Positions 1 to 8,273 of a stretch of 64,000 nucleotides of DNA are shown one piece after another. Position numbers and translations under genes: made by a program. Under the pieces are notes generated by a model that saw only the letters and a program-made list of their open reading frames with translations, was not told the origin of the DNA and made no database searches. The stretch's first letter is position 1. The number at the start of each line of letters is the position of its first letter. Origin of the DNA: Arthrobacter sp. SDTb3-6 (GTDB lineage Bacteria > Actinomycetota > Actinomycetes > Actinomycetales > Micrococcaceae); the NCBI RefSeq assembly GCF_013376095.1, contig NZ_JAAMFN010000002.1, positions 1-64,000 on the forward strand. Reading direction: 5' to 3'.

Positions 1-945
1 CATGATGGTGTCCGCCGCCTGCACCGCGGCGTCGGCGGCCAGGTCCCGGGCAATGTCCTCCGGGTCGCCCATGTAGCTCTTGCCGAAGCGGGAGAGCAGC
101 CCGTCAATCATGCCCACCTGGTCCTTGTTTTGGGCCTGCGAGCGCAGCCCGAAGTACATCCGGTCCACGTCGTCCACCACGGGGATGACGCTGCGGCTGA
201 CCGAGACACGCGGCGTGAAACCGTGCCCGTGCTCGGCCCATTCGTCGCGGAACACCTGGATCTGTTCGGCCTGGAGCTGGTCGAACGGCACCCCGGTATC
301 CTCCGTCAGCAACGTGGAACTCATCAGGTTCATGCCCTGCCGGGCCGCCCAGACCGCCGTGGCACGCGTGCCGGCACCCCACCAGACGCGCTGGGAAAGT
401 CCTGGCGAGTGCGGTTCGATGCGCAGCAGCCGTTCGCCGCCCATGTAGGCGTGTTCACCCGGCTCGGCCACCCCCGCACCGGAAATCGCATGGCGGAACG
501 CTGCCGTGTGGCGCCGGGCCATGTCGGCAGCCGTCTCGCCGTCCTCCGGGTGGTAGCCAAAGTCGGCCGCACCGTTCGCGGCCGGTTCGGGTGACCCGCG
601 GCTCACGCCGAGCTGCAGCCGGCCGTCGCTGATCAGGTCCGTGGCCGCCGCCTCCTCGGCCATGTAAAGGGGATTTTCGTAGCGCATGTCGATGACGCCG
701 GTGCCGATTTCAATCCGGCTGGTGCGTGCGGCAATGGCGGCCATGAGCGGGAAGGGCGACGCCTGCTGCCGGGCAAAGTGGTGGACGCGGAAAAACGCGC
801 CGTCGATGCCGAGCTCCTCCGCCGCAACGGCCAGGTCAATCCCCTGGTGCAGCGCATCCCGGGCGGAGGCCGTCTGCGAGCCGCGGCCGGTGCCATAGTG
901 GCCGAAGGAGAGAAAGCCTATGCGTTTGGTGCCAATGGTTTCCAT
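1..945 (-). CDS. LLM-class flavin-dependent oxidoreductase (C-terminus off window)
   Basis: Partial gene: 315 codons are open from the ATG at 945 to the window edge, with no stop. The product starts METIGTKRIGFLSFGHYG and continues with a TIM-barrel pattern typical of bacterial-luciferase-like monooxygenases, including 'AAEELGIDGAFFRVHHFA', 'IEIGTGVIDMRYENPLYMAEE' as strand-helix units and 'LQLGVSRGSPEP'. Members of the family use FMNH2 or F420 to oxidise small organic molecules in the cytoplasm; the substrate cannot be read from the sequence. There is no clear Shine-Dalgarno before the ATG, so the start rests on the family's usual N-terminus. The nearest gene on the same strand is a small basic protein upstream, about 100 bp away, so co-transcription is possible but unproven. 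Confidence 0.8.
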   Translation of the reverse strand, partial: METIGTKRIGFLSFGHYGTGRGSQTASARDALHQGIDLAVAAEELGIDGAFFRVHHFARQQASPFPLMAAIAARTSRIEIGTGVIDMRYENPLYMAEEAAATDLISDGRLQLGVSRGSPEPAANGAADFGYHPEDGETAADMARRHTAAFRHAISGAGVAEPGEHAYMGGERLLRIEPHSPGLSQRVWWGAGTRATAVWAARQGMNLMSSTLLTEDTGVPFDQLQAEQIQVFRDEWAEHGHGFTPRVSVSRSVIPVVDDVDRMYFGLRSQAQNKDQVGMIDGLLSRFGKSYMGDPEDIARDLAADAAVQAADTIM

Positions 946-1044
946 AGTCGTCACAACACGGCCCCGCCACGGGCTATTCCATGCGAATGCATGAAAGCCC
1001 CCGCGGCGGGGCGTGGCCGGTCAGGCCGGCAGGCTGCACGCAGT

Positions 1045-1185
1045 TCAGCGCTTCTTCAGGTGGGATACCGGGTCGGCATTTTCGATCGAGGAGCCGCGGG
1101 CCTTCTTCTCGGCACGCTTGGCCTTGATGGCGTGTCCCTTGTCCATCTTCTTGTGCTCGTGGTGGTGTGGCTGTTTGTCAGGCAT
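1045..1185 (-). CDS. Small basic lysine/histidine-rich protein, 46 aa
   Basis: The ATG at 1185 follows a clear AAGGAG ribosome site 5 bases upstream, which decides the start; a longer reading frame to 1443 runs into the 3' end of the ABC gene and the repeat and has no support. The 46-residue product begins MPDKQPHHHEHKKMDKGH and ends SHLKKR. It has a histidine cluster at residues 7-12, is strongly basic in the middle (KAKRAEKKAR) and has no membrane segment. I do not recognise a named family. A short charged, probably unstructured protein that binds nucleic acid or metal is possible, but that is a guess. It lies downstream of the ABC exporter pair on the same strand, separated by the repeat at 1309-1413. 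Confidence 0.6.
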   Translation of the reverse strand: MPDKQPHHHEHKKMDKGHAIKAKRAEKKARGSSIENADPVSHLKKR

Positions 1186-1308
1186 GGTCAGCTCCTTGGT
1201 CATCATCTGGCTAGCTACGCACAAGGCCGAGCGGTCCAATGCGCCCCTCATTTGAACGTTACGCCTGTTTGCCCGACACCAAAAGGGGCGGTTCCCGGCA
1301 GGCGTCCC

Positions 1309-1413
1309 GGGTCTCGACAGGCTCGACCGGCGGGCAAGGTCCGGGTCTCGACAGGCGGGGTCTCGACGCGCTCGCAGGGCTCGCTGCTCGACCACCGGCA
1401 GGCTCGACCGGCG
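1309..1413. repeat. Actinobacterial GGTCTCGAC-type intergenic repeat cluster
   Basis: Three direct copies of the core GGTCTCGAC begin near 1310, 1344 and 1359. The partner half CAGGCTCGACCGG occurs near 1318 and 1399. The pattern matches the GGTCTCGACAGGCTCGACC repeats that I know to be scattered between genes in Arthrobacter-type genomes. It occupies the space directly after the ABC gene ending at 1416. No protein-coding signal is visible inside. It may act as a transcript end structure or simply be a dispersed element. Confidence 0.6.
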
Positions 1414-1415
1414 TC

Positions 1416-3164
1416 TCAGGACTCCTGGCGCCAGGAGTTCCACAGCGCGGCGTAGGATCCGCCGCGTTCGAGCAGTTCGTCGTGCGAGCCCAGCTCCGTG
1501 ATGCGGCCCTGGTCCACAACGGCGACCCGGTCGGCGTCGTGCGCGGTGTGCAGGCGGTGCGCAATCGCCACCACGGTGCGCCCCTGCAGCACGGCGCTGA
1601 GCGAGAACTCCAGGTGGCGGGCGGCGGCCGGGTCAATCAGCGAGGTCGCCTCGTCCAGCACCAAGGTGTGGGGATCGGCCAGCACCAGCCGGGCCAGCGC
1701 CAGTTCCTGCGCCTGCCCGGGCGTCAGGGTGTGGGCGCCGGAGCCCACCTCGGTTTCCAGCCCGTCGGGGAGGGCACGCGCCCAGCCCAGGGCGCCGACG
1801 TCGGCCAGGGCCTGTTCCAGCTCGTCATCCGTTGCGCCGGACTTGCCCAGGCGCAGGTTGTCCGCCAGGGTGCCCACGAACACGTGGTGTTCCTGCGTCA
1901 CCAGCGCCACCTCGCCGTGCAGCTCGTCCAGGGGGCGGTCCACCAGGGGCACGCCGCCCACCGTCACCGTGCCGCCCGTGGGCGGGTGGATGCCGGCGAT
2001 CAGGCGCCCCAGCGTGGACTTGCCCGCGCCGGAGGGCCCCACCATGGCCAGCCGCTCCCCCGGCCGCAGCACCAGGTCGATCCCGTGCAGCACGTCGTGG
2101 CCCGGGCGGTAGGCATAACGGGCACGGTCCACCACCAGTGAGTCGTCGGCGGGGACGGCGTCCGTGGCGATCCTGTCCCCCTGCACGTCGCGGATGCCCA
2201 CGATGCGGGCCAGCGACGACGCGCCCACCTGGATCTCGTCAATCCACATGATCAGCAGGTCCACGGGGTCAATGAGCTGCAGTGCGTACAGTGCCACGGT
2301 GGCCACCATGCCGGCCGTGACGGCACCCTGCGAGGCCAGCCATCCGCCCCACAGCAGCACGCCGGCCACGGGGAGCCAGAAGGAAAATTCGGCCACCGGG
2401 AACATCACCGTGCGCAGCCCCAGCGTGTATTTCTCCCGCTCAAAGCAGCCGCGCAGGGCCGCGTCGATGCGGCCGCGCCGGTGTGCACCCAGGCCCAGCG
2501 CGTCCACCGTGCGGGCACCCTCAATGGTTTCGGTGATGGCGCCGTTGAGCACGGCATAGCTTTCCCGCTCCGCCAGGTACCCGGCCGTGGCGCGCCGGAG
2601 GTACCAGCGGGTCACCGGGACCAGCAGCGGCGCACCCACCAGCAGGGCAACCGCCAGCACGGGGCTGGTAAACACGGCCGCGGCCACCGTCAGCACTATC
2701 GTCGCCAGCGACACCAGCACCTGCGGCACGCCAAAGCGCACGGTGTGCGAGACGGCGTCGACGTCGTTCGTGGTGCGCGAGACGAGGTCGCCGGTGCCGG
2801 CCTTTTCCACCGTGGAGAGCGGCAGCGAGGTCACCTGCTCCATGAACTCCTCGCGGAGCTGGGCAAAGACCTTCTCCCCCAGCACCATGCCGGTGCGCTG
2901 CGCCCACCGGGACAGCAGCGACTGGACCAGCACAAAGCCGGCGAGCGCCAGCGCCACGGCCGCGACAAACCCGGGCGTGGTGCCGCGGGCGACGGCGTCA
3001 ACGAGGCGCCCCAGCAGGAACGGCCCCGCCAGCCCGGCCACGGCGGCGAGCACGTACAGCCCCACCACAAAGGCGAGCGGCCGGCGGTGCTGGCCCATCA
3101 GGCGCAGGCCTTCCGCCCGCACCGTGGCGGAGTCCGCCACGGGCAGCTTGGAACCGCCCATCAC
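1416..3164 (-). CDS. ABC exporter half-transporter with intact Walker motifs
   Basis: About 582 residues: an N-terminal six-helix transmembrane domain (roughly residues 30-320) followed by a nucleotide-binding domain. The ATP-binding half has a normal Walker A (GPSGAGKST), Walker B (TLVLDEATS) and switch histidine (IAHRL). The signature motif is altered to LTPGQAQELALAR in place of LSGGQ. The partner gene upstream (3161-4981) shows the reverse pattern, so the two should form a heterodimer with one working ATP site. Translation is coupled: GTG at 3164 overlaps the partner's TGA by 4 bases, and an ATG at 3161 is an alternative start. The product acts in the cytoplasmic membrane, exporting an unknown substrate (drug, lipid or peptide). 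Confidence 0.88.
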   Translation of the reverse strand: MMGGSKLPVADSATVRAEGLRLMGQHRRPLAFVVGLYVLAAVAGLAGPFLLGRLVDAVARGTTPGFVAAVALALAGFVLVQSLLSRWAQRTGMVLGEKVFAQLREEFMEQVTSLPLSTVEKAGTGDLVSRTTNDVDAVSHTVRFGVPQVLVSLATIVLTVAAAVFTSPVLAVALLVGAPLLVPVTRWYLRRATAGYLAERESYAVLNGAITETIEGARTVDALGLGAHRRGRIDAALRGCFEREKYTLGLRTVMFPVAEFSFWLPVAGVLLWGGWLASQGAVTAGMVATVALYALQLIDPVDLLIMWIDEIQVGASSLARIVGIRDVQGDRIATDAVPADDSLVVDRARYAYRPGHDVLHGIDLVLRPGERLAMVGPSGAGKSTLGRLIAGIHPPTGGTVTVGGVPLVDRPLDELHGEVALVTQEHHVFVGTLADNLRLGKSGATDDELEQALADVGALGWARALPDGLETEVGSGAHTLTPGQAQELALARLVLADPHTLVLDEATSLIDPAAARHLEFSLSAVLQGRTVVAIAHRLHTAHDADRVAVVDQGRITELGSHDELLERGGSYAALWNSWRQES

Positions 3165-4981
3165 TGCACGCCCTTTCCGACCGGTTCGTGGTTGTCCCCG
3201 GTATGTTCGACGCCGGTGCCTGAGTTTTCGTTGTTGCCCGCCGGGGTGCCGCCGTCCATCCCCTCCCCGCGGATCACCACCTTGCGGTAGGCCGGGACCG
3301 TGTCCAGCAGCTCGCGGTGGGTGCCCCGGGCGCGGATGGTCCCGTGCTCCAGGAACGTCACCGTGTCCATGGCGCCCAGCAGCAGCGGGCTGGCGGTCAC
3401 CACCACCGTGGTGTTTTCCGCCGTGCTGCGCTTGCGGCGCAGCGCCGCGGCAATGCGCTGTTCGGTGTGGGCGTCCACGGCGCTGGTCGGTTCAATGAGC
3501 ACGAGCACCTCCGCATCGGTCAGTACGGCACGGGCCAGGGTGAGGCGCTGGCGCTGGCCGCCGGAAAAGCCTCGGCCCTTCTCCGTCACCTCGTCGTCGA
3601 GCCCGTTTCCCAGCCCGTCAAAGACGTCGGCGGCGCTGGCCACGTCAAGGGCGGCCATGATCTCTGCGTCGCTGTGGCGCCCGGCCGGGTCCAGTTCCTC
3701 GCGCAGCGTGCCGGTGAACAGCTGGGGTTCGGCGTCGGAGACCACAATGCGGGAGCGGACCTCGCGCAACGGCACCAGGTGCAGGGCGGCACCGCCCCAG
3801 CGGACCTGCGCCTCCCGCAGCACGGCGTCCTCGAAGCGTCCCAGCCGCCGCGCCAGCTCCGCCGACTCAGCGGGGTCCGCGGACACCACGGCGCTGAGCG
3901 TGCCGGGGACGGCCACCACGCCGGTGGCCGTGTCCACCAGGGCGCTCGGCGAGGAGGGCCCCGGGACGGTTGTGCCGGCGTCGTGCACGGCGGACGGGGT
4001 GGCCAGGACGTCGATGATGCGCCGGGCACCGACGTGGGCGCGGATGAAGCGGGACACGGCGTCGGCGGCGGTGCGGATGGGCGAGACGAGGAACACGGCG
4101 TAGCCATACAGGGCCACGAGCTGGCCCGGCGCGATCTGCCCGGACACGGCCTGCAGCGCGCCGATCCAGGTGAAGGCCACACTGAAGGCGCCGACCACCA
4201 GGACCTGCACGGCGTCGAGGTCGGCCAGCGAATAGGCCACCTTGTTTCCGGCCAGCTGCGTGTCCCGCGAGCGCTCCCGGTAGCGCTGGACGAAGATGTG
4301 CTCGCCGCCGATCCCGCGCAGCACGCGCAGCCCGGCCACTGTGTCGGCACCCAGCGCCGTCATCTTTCCGGCGGCCTCGCGCTGTTCCTTTTGGCGGCGT
4401 TGCAAGGGACGGATGACGAACAGCAGCATGGCGCCGCAGAGCGGGACGCCGAGCAGGACCACCAGGCCCAGCTGCCAGGAGGAGCGGAACACCAGATACG
4501 TCACGAGCAGGTAGCCGACAACGGAGCCGGCCAGGCGGGCGCAGACGTCGAAGATCTCGCCAATGCGCATGGCATCCGACGCCGAGGTGGAGACCACCTC
4601 GCCGGTGGAGAACTTTTGCGGCAGGGCATCCCCGCTGCGCGTGACCTTGTGCCCCACCAGCTGCGCGGAACGGTACGCGGCCTGCATCCAGCTGCTCACG
4701 GCCGTGCGGTGGCGCAGCGTGGCCGCCCCGGACTGGAGCAGCGTCAGGGCCACCAGCAGCGCCACCCACAGGCCCAGGCGCCGGAAGTTGCCACCCACGA
4801 TCCCCTGGTCCACCGCCAGGCCCAGGACAAACGGGGTCAGCGCCTGGCAGGCGGTCCAGACGGAGCCGTACACCACGCCCGCCAGGAGCGTGGCACCTTC
4901 CGCGCGGGCCAGCCACCACAGGAAACGGGCGGGCGAGCGCAGGTCCGGGGAACCGGCGTCGGGATAGGGAAATGCACGCAC
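3161..4981 (-). CDS. ABC exporter half-transporter with degenerate ATP site
   Basis: About 606 residues: a six-helix membrane domain (about residues 20-320) and a C-terminal ATPase domain. The signature FSGGQRQRLTLARA is intact. The Walker A position reads SADPAESAEL (about residues 367-376) and lacks the glycines and the lysine. Walker B reads LVLIEPTSAVD, with Ile in place of Asp but the Glu (about 497) kept. The switch loop reads TASPLLLG with no histidine. The protein should therefore donate only its signature motif to the composite ATP site formed with the product of 1416-3164. It is the first gene of a two-gene operon, divergent from the SorC regulator at 5264. Substrate unknown. Confidence 0.88.
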   Translation of the reverse strand: MRAFPYPDAGSPDLRSPARFLWWLARAEGATLLAGVVYGSVWTACQALTPFVLGLAVDQGIVGGNFRRLGLWVALLVALTLLQSGAATLRHRTAVSSWMQAAYRSAQLVGHKVTRSGDALPQKFSTGEVVSTSASDAMRIGEIFDVCARLAGSVVGYLLVTYLVFRSSWQLGLVVLLGVPLCGAMLLFVIRPLQRRQKEQREAAGKMTALGADTVAGLRVLRGIGGEHIFVQRYRERSRDTQLAGNKVAYSLADLDAVQVLVVGAFSVAFTWIGALQAVSGQIAPGQLVALYGYAVFLVSPIRTAADAVSRFIRAHVGARRIIDVLATPSAVHDAGTTVPGPSSPSALVDTATGVVAVPGTLSAVVSADPAESAELARRLGRFEDAVLREAQVRWGGAALHLVPLREVRSRIVVSDAEPQLFTGTLREELDPAGRHSDAEIMAALDVASAADVFDGLGNGLDDEVTEKGRGFSGGQRQRLTLARAVLTDAEVLVLIEPTSAVDAHTEQRIAAALRRKRSTAENTTVVVTASPLLLGAMDTVTFLEHGTIRARGTHRELLDTVPAYRKVVIRGEGMDGGTPAGNNENSGTGVEHTGDNHEPVGKGVQ

Positions 4982-5263
4982 AATGGCCTTCTAAAAAGTG
5001 GGGGGAGGCAGGCAGGACGCGATCCAGCGGTCCGCAGGCGGCGGCGCGATCAGCGTGTGGTGGGTTGGCTGCTGTTCTCTATCTCACAATTACCCACCCT
5101 AACGCAAAATATCCGCCAGACGGAAGGGGTTTTGCCGGACCATCCTGGCGGTGCCCCTGCCGGTCCGGCCCTTCCCGGGCGCGCAACCGCGGGGACCATC
5201 TCCTAGAATCGTCTGTAGGCTACTGCGCGAACACCGCCGGCCAGACAGGAAAGGGGTGCGGCC

Positions 5264-6226
5264 TTGGCCACAGACCACGCCTTGCGGCACGACCAGCTGG
5301 TGCAAAAAGTGGCACACCTGTACTACATGTCCGGCGCCACCCAACTGGAAATCGCCTCCGCGGAAAACCTCTCCCGCGCCACCGTGTCGCGGCTGCTGGC
5401 CGAGGCCAAGCGGCGCGGCGTGGTGCAGATCCGGATCGGCCCGCCGGTGGACAGGATGCCCGAACTGGAGGCCAGGCTGCGGTCCACGTTCAAGCTTGCC
5501 GACTGTGTCATCTCCATGGACCGTCCGCGGTCCCTGTATGAGAAGAACAACCGCCTGGGCTACGTGGCCGCCCGTTACCTGGAAACCCACCTCGACGGCG
5601 TGCGGCAGCTGGGCGTGGCCGCCAGCCGGACGCTGTCCTCCGTGGCCAAGTCGCTCAGCCCCGGGGTGCGCAGCGAACTGACAGTGATTGACCTGCTCGC
5701 CTGCCCGTCACGGCTGGACCGTTCCGGCGACGAACGCATCCACGTCGGCGAACACATCTGCCAGCAGCTGGGCGGGAACTTTGTCCCTGTCCCGGCCAAC
5801 TTCCTTTACCGTGACCCCGCCGCCCGGCTGAAAGCGCTGGAATCCCCCGAGGTGGCCTACGGGCTGGAGCTGGGGACGCGCAGCGACCTGGCCCTCATCG
5901 GGCTCGGCTCCATGCAGCGCTTTGACGGCACCGGCACCTACAGCCCGGTGTCCCCCACCGCCCTGGCAGACCTGGCGGCAGCCGGTGCGGCCGCCCACCT
6001 GTGCGGCCATTTCTTTGACCACCAGGGCCGCGAGGTGGTTTCGGAGGTCACGGACCAGCTGGTCGGCATCACCCTCGATGACCTGCTGAAGATCCCGCGC
6101 CGCATGATGGTCACCGCCGGGCCGGCCAAGGTGGTGCCGCTGGCGGCGGCCATCCGCGGCGGCTACGTCAACGAACTCGTCACGGACGAATCCACGGCGC
6201 GGGAACTGCTCGCCACCTTCCGTTGA
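5264..6226 (+). CDS. SorC/DeoR-family sugar-binding transcriptional regulator
   Basis: 320 residues. An N-terminal helix-turn-helix (about residues 17-50, 'GATQLEIASAENLSRATVSR') is followed by the sugar-phosphate-binding domain typical of SorC/DeoR-like regulators (about residues 60-315, with DLALIGLGSM and the C-terminal 'GGYVNELVTDESTARELL'). The start is TTG at 5264, preceded by AGGAAAGGGG at a suitable distance; no ATG fits as well. Family members bind phosphorylated sugars and control nearby catabolic genes. Here the divergent neighbour is an ABC exporter, not a sugar operon, so its target is uncertain. The 282 bp between the two genes must hold both promoters, but no convincing operator was found there. 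Confidence 0.85.
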   Translation: MATDHALRHDQLVQKVAHLYYMSGATQLEIASAENLSRATVSRLLAEAKRRGVVQIRIGPPVDRMPELEARLRSTFKLADCVISMDRPRSLYEKNNRLGYVAARYLETHLDGVRQLGVAASRTLSSVAKSLSPGVRSELTVIDLLACPSRLDRSGDERIHVGEHICQQLGGNFVPVPANFLYRDPAARLKALESPEVAYGLELGTRSDLALIGLGSMQRFDGTGTYSPVSPTALADLAAAGAAAHLCGHFFDHQGREVVSEVTDQLVGITLDDLLKIPRRMMVTAGPAKVVPLAAAIRGGYVNELVTDESTARELLATFR

Positions 6227-6292
6227 GGCCGCCTTCCGTCACGGGTCCGGTATCGCGCGGCGGGCCGTCCGCGGCGCCGGGCCGCGGCGGGA

Positions 6293-6326
6293 GGACGACG
6301 GCGCAACGCACGTGCCGCCGTCGTCC
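6293..6326. terminator. GC-rich hairpin between convergent genes
   Basis: Inverted repeat with perfect 11-bp arms (GGACGACGGCG at 6293-6303 and its complement at 6316-6326) and a 12-base loop. It lies between the ends of the SorC regulator (6226) and the ACC deaminase (6337), which converge. There is no T-run on either side, so it resembles the T-less stems common in high-GC actinobacteria. Confidence 0.5.
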
Positions 6327-6336
6327 GCCGGGCGGG

Positions 6337-7344
6337 CTAGCGGAACAGCCCGCTGTAGGCGCTCAGGGCCGGCTGCCCGCCAAGGTGCGCGTACAGGACG
6401 TTGCTGGAGGCCGGGATGTCCCGGGACCGCACCAAATCGATCAGCCCGGCCATGGACTTGCCCTCGTAGACGGGGTCCACGATCATCCCTTCAAGTGAGC
6501 CGGTGAGGCGGATGGCGTCCAGCGTGGATTCGACCGGGATGCCGTAAAAGTCGCCCGCCCAGCCTTCCAGCACGGTGATTTCCTCCTCGCGCAGTTCGCG
6601 CCCCAGCCCGATCAGTTCCGCGGTGTGGCGGGCGATCCGGCCCACCTGCGCACGGGTTTTCTCGATCGTGGCGGACGCGTCAATGCCAATGACGCGGCGC
6701 GGGCGATCCTGGCCGGCAAAGCCGGCGATCATGCCGGCATGGGTGGAGCCGGTGACAGTGCAAACCACGATGGTGTCGAAGAAGATGCCCAGTTCGGCCT
6801 CCTGCTGCTGGAACTCGTAGGCCCAGTTGGCGAAGCCCAGGCCGCCGAGGCGGTGCTCGGAGGCGCCGGCGGGGATGGGGTACGGCTTGCCGCCGGCGTC
6901 CTCGACGTCCTTGATGGCCGCCTCCCAGCTGCTGCGGATGCCGATGTCGAAGCCGGCCGCGTCGAGGCGGACGTCGGCGCCCATGATGCGGGAGAGCTGG
7001 ATGTTGCCCACGCGGTCGGACAGCGGGTCCGGCCAGTCCACCCAGTTTTCCTGCACCAGGCGGGCCTTCATGCCCAGCTTGGCGGCGACGGCGGCCACCT
7101 GGCGGGTGTGGTTGGACTGGTAGCCGCCAATGGAGACCAGGGTATCTGCTCCCTGGGCGATGGCGTCCGGGACGATGTACTCCAGCTTGCGGGTCTTGTT
7201 CCCGCCAAAGGCCAGGCCGGAATTGACGTCCTCGCGCTTGGCCCAGATCCTGGCCCCGCCCAGATGCGCGGACAGGCGGGGCAGCTCATGGACCGGGCTG
7301 GGTCCAAACGTCAGCGGGTAGCGTTCAAAGTCTGATAGTGCCAC
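6337..7344 (-). CDS. acdS: 1-aminocyclopropane-1-carboxylate (ACC) deaminase
   Basis: 335 residues, the usual length for the PLP enzyme that cleaves the plant ethylene precursor ACC to 2-oxobutyrate and ammonia in the cytoplasm. The PLP lysine lies in [10 protein letters not shown] (Lys50) and the nucleophilic serine in [10 protein letters not shown]. The two residues that separate ACC deaminase from D-cysteine desulfhydrase are both of the deaminase type: Tyr-Glu in DPVYEGKS and Leu in [10 protein letters not shown]. The start is GTG at 7344 after GAGGACC. It is divergent from a GntR regulator, with a perfect 16-bp palindrome in between, so substrate-controlled expression is likely. The trait is common in root-associated actinobacteria. 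Confidence 0.93.
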   Translation of the reverse strand: MALSDFERYPLTFGPSPVHELPRLSAHLGGARIWAKREDVNSGLAFGGNKTRKLEYIVPDAIAQGADTLVSIGGYQSNHTRQVAAVAAKLGMKARLVQENWVDWPDPLSDRVGNIQLSRIMGADVRLDAAGFDIGIRSSWEAAIKDVEDAGGKPYPIPAGASEHRLGGLGFANWAYEFQQQEAELGIFFDTIVVCTVTGSTHAGMIAGFAGQDRPRRVIGIDASATIEKTRAQVGRIARHTAELIGLGRELREEEITVLEGWAGDFYGIPVESTLDAIRLTGSLEGMIVDPVYEGKSMAGLIDLVRSRDIPASSNVLYAHLGGQPALSAYSGLFR

Positions 7345-7392
7345 GGCAGGTCCTCAGGGTTTGGGAGTGGCGCAGGTCACGCCGTTCTGGTT

Positions 7393-7408
7393 ATGCAATA
7401 TATTGCAT
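7393..7408. promoter_or_regulatory. Perfect 16-bp palindrome, probable GntR operator
   Basis: ATGCAATATATTGCAT reads the same on both strands. It is AT-rich in a GC-rich setting, lies 49 bp before acdS and 54 bp before the preferred GntR start, and is the right size for a FadR-type GntR dimer. It also argues against the earlier in-frame ATG at 7393 being the regulator's start, because that codon lies inside the site. Confidence 0.7.
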
Positions 7409-7461
7409 GTTGCGTACAGGGTGTGTCAAGGGTGCCTGGACAGCCCCGGACGCGGGATAGC

Positions 7462-8124
7462 ATGGGCACCATGCCCACCCCCGCGCCCCACGGCATCCAC
7501 AAGCGCCCCTTGCTCCGCGACGACGTCTACAACTCCATCCGCGACGCCATTGTTGACGGCACCTTTGGCCCCGGCGAACGGCTCAAGGACCCCGAGCTGG
7601 AACAGTGGCTGGGCGTCAGCCGCACGCCCATCCGCGAGGCGCTGTTGCGGCTGGAACGTGCGGGGCTGGTCAAGGCGACACCCGGCCGGGCCACCATCGT
7701 GGCGCCGCTGGATCCCGCTTCGACCGTCAGCGCCCAGCAGGTGGTGGCGGCCATGCACGAGCTCGCCGTCCGCCTCGCGGTGCCCCTCCTTGGCCGGGAG
7801 CAGCTGGCCGCCCTGACCGAGGCGAACGGCCGCTTCGCCCACGCCCTGGAGCACGACGACGCAGACCTCGCCCTGGCTGGCGACGACGCCTTTCACGCCG
7901 TGTTTGTCCGTGCGTGCGGGAATGACATGGTGCCGGCCGTCCTGGACCAGGCCCTGCCGCTGCTGCGGCGCGTTGAACGCCGGCGCTTCAGCTCGCACGC
8001 GGCGCGCCATTCGGTCACGGCCCACGCCGAGATCATCCGGCTGGCCGGCCTGGGCGACGCCGAGGGCGCGGCCCTGGCCACGCGCAACAACTGGCTCTCG
8101 CTGGGGGCCGGGGAGCAGGGCTGA
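7462..8124 (+). CDS. GntR-family (FadR/FCD-type) transcriptional regulator of acdS
   Basis: About 220 residues. A winged helix-turn-helix at roughly residues 15-75 (DDVYNSIRDAIVDGTFGPGE, then 'WLGVSRTPIREALLRLERAG') is followed by an all-helical FCD ligand domain. That domain carries the metal-site pattern of a histidine in DDAFHAVF and a late histidine in SVTAHAEII. The frame is open from 7393, but the ATG at 7462 (or 7471) is preferred because the upstream part overlaps the operator palindrome. It is divergent from acdS, so it probably represses or activates the deaminase in response to ACC or a related amino acid. This inference rests on position and the shared palindrome. Confidence 0.85.
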   Translation: MGTMPTPAPHGIHKRPLLRDDVYNSIRDAIVDGTFGPGERLKDPELEQWLGVSRTPIREALLRLERAGLVKATPGRATIVAPLDPASTVSAQQVVAAMHELAVRLAVPLLGREQLAALTEANGRFAHALEHDDADLALAGDDAFHAVFVRACGNDMVPAVLDQALPLLRRVERRRFSSHAARHSVTAHAEIIRLAGLGDAEGAALATRNNWLSLGAGEQG

Positions 8125-8273
8125 GCGCAGGTCCTGGCCGCGCCTGGCGGCACCCGCCGCTGGTGCGGCCCGGACAAAGCCGGCCGGACTTCCTGCCGGC
8201 AACCGTCAAGGTCGAATAGGCGGGCCAGATCCGCGCCCACCAGGATCAAGCGAAATATTGTGCGGGCACAACC

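Noticed and set aside
5081-5091. lac-operator-like ATTGTGAGAT on the minus strand upstream of the exporter
   Set aside because: Only a half-match without symmetry, and no LacI-family gene is adjacent; treated as chance.
3317-5206. 629-codon plus-strand frame across the ABC exporter
   Set aside because: Histidine/glycine-rich antisense shadow of a clear ABC transporter gene.
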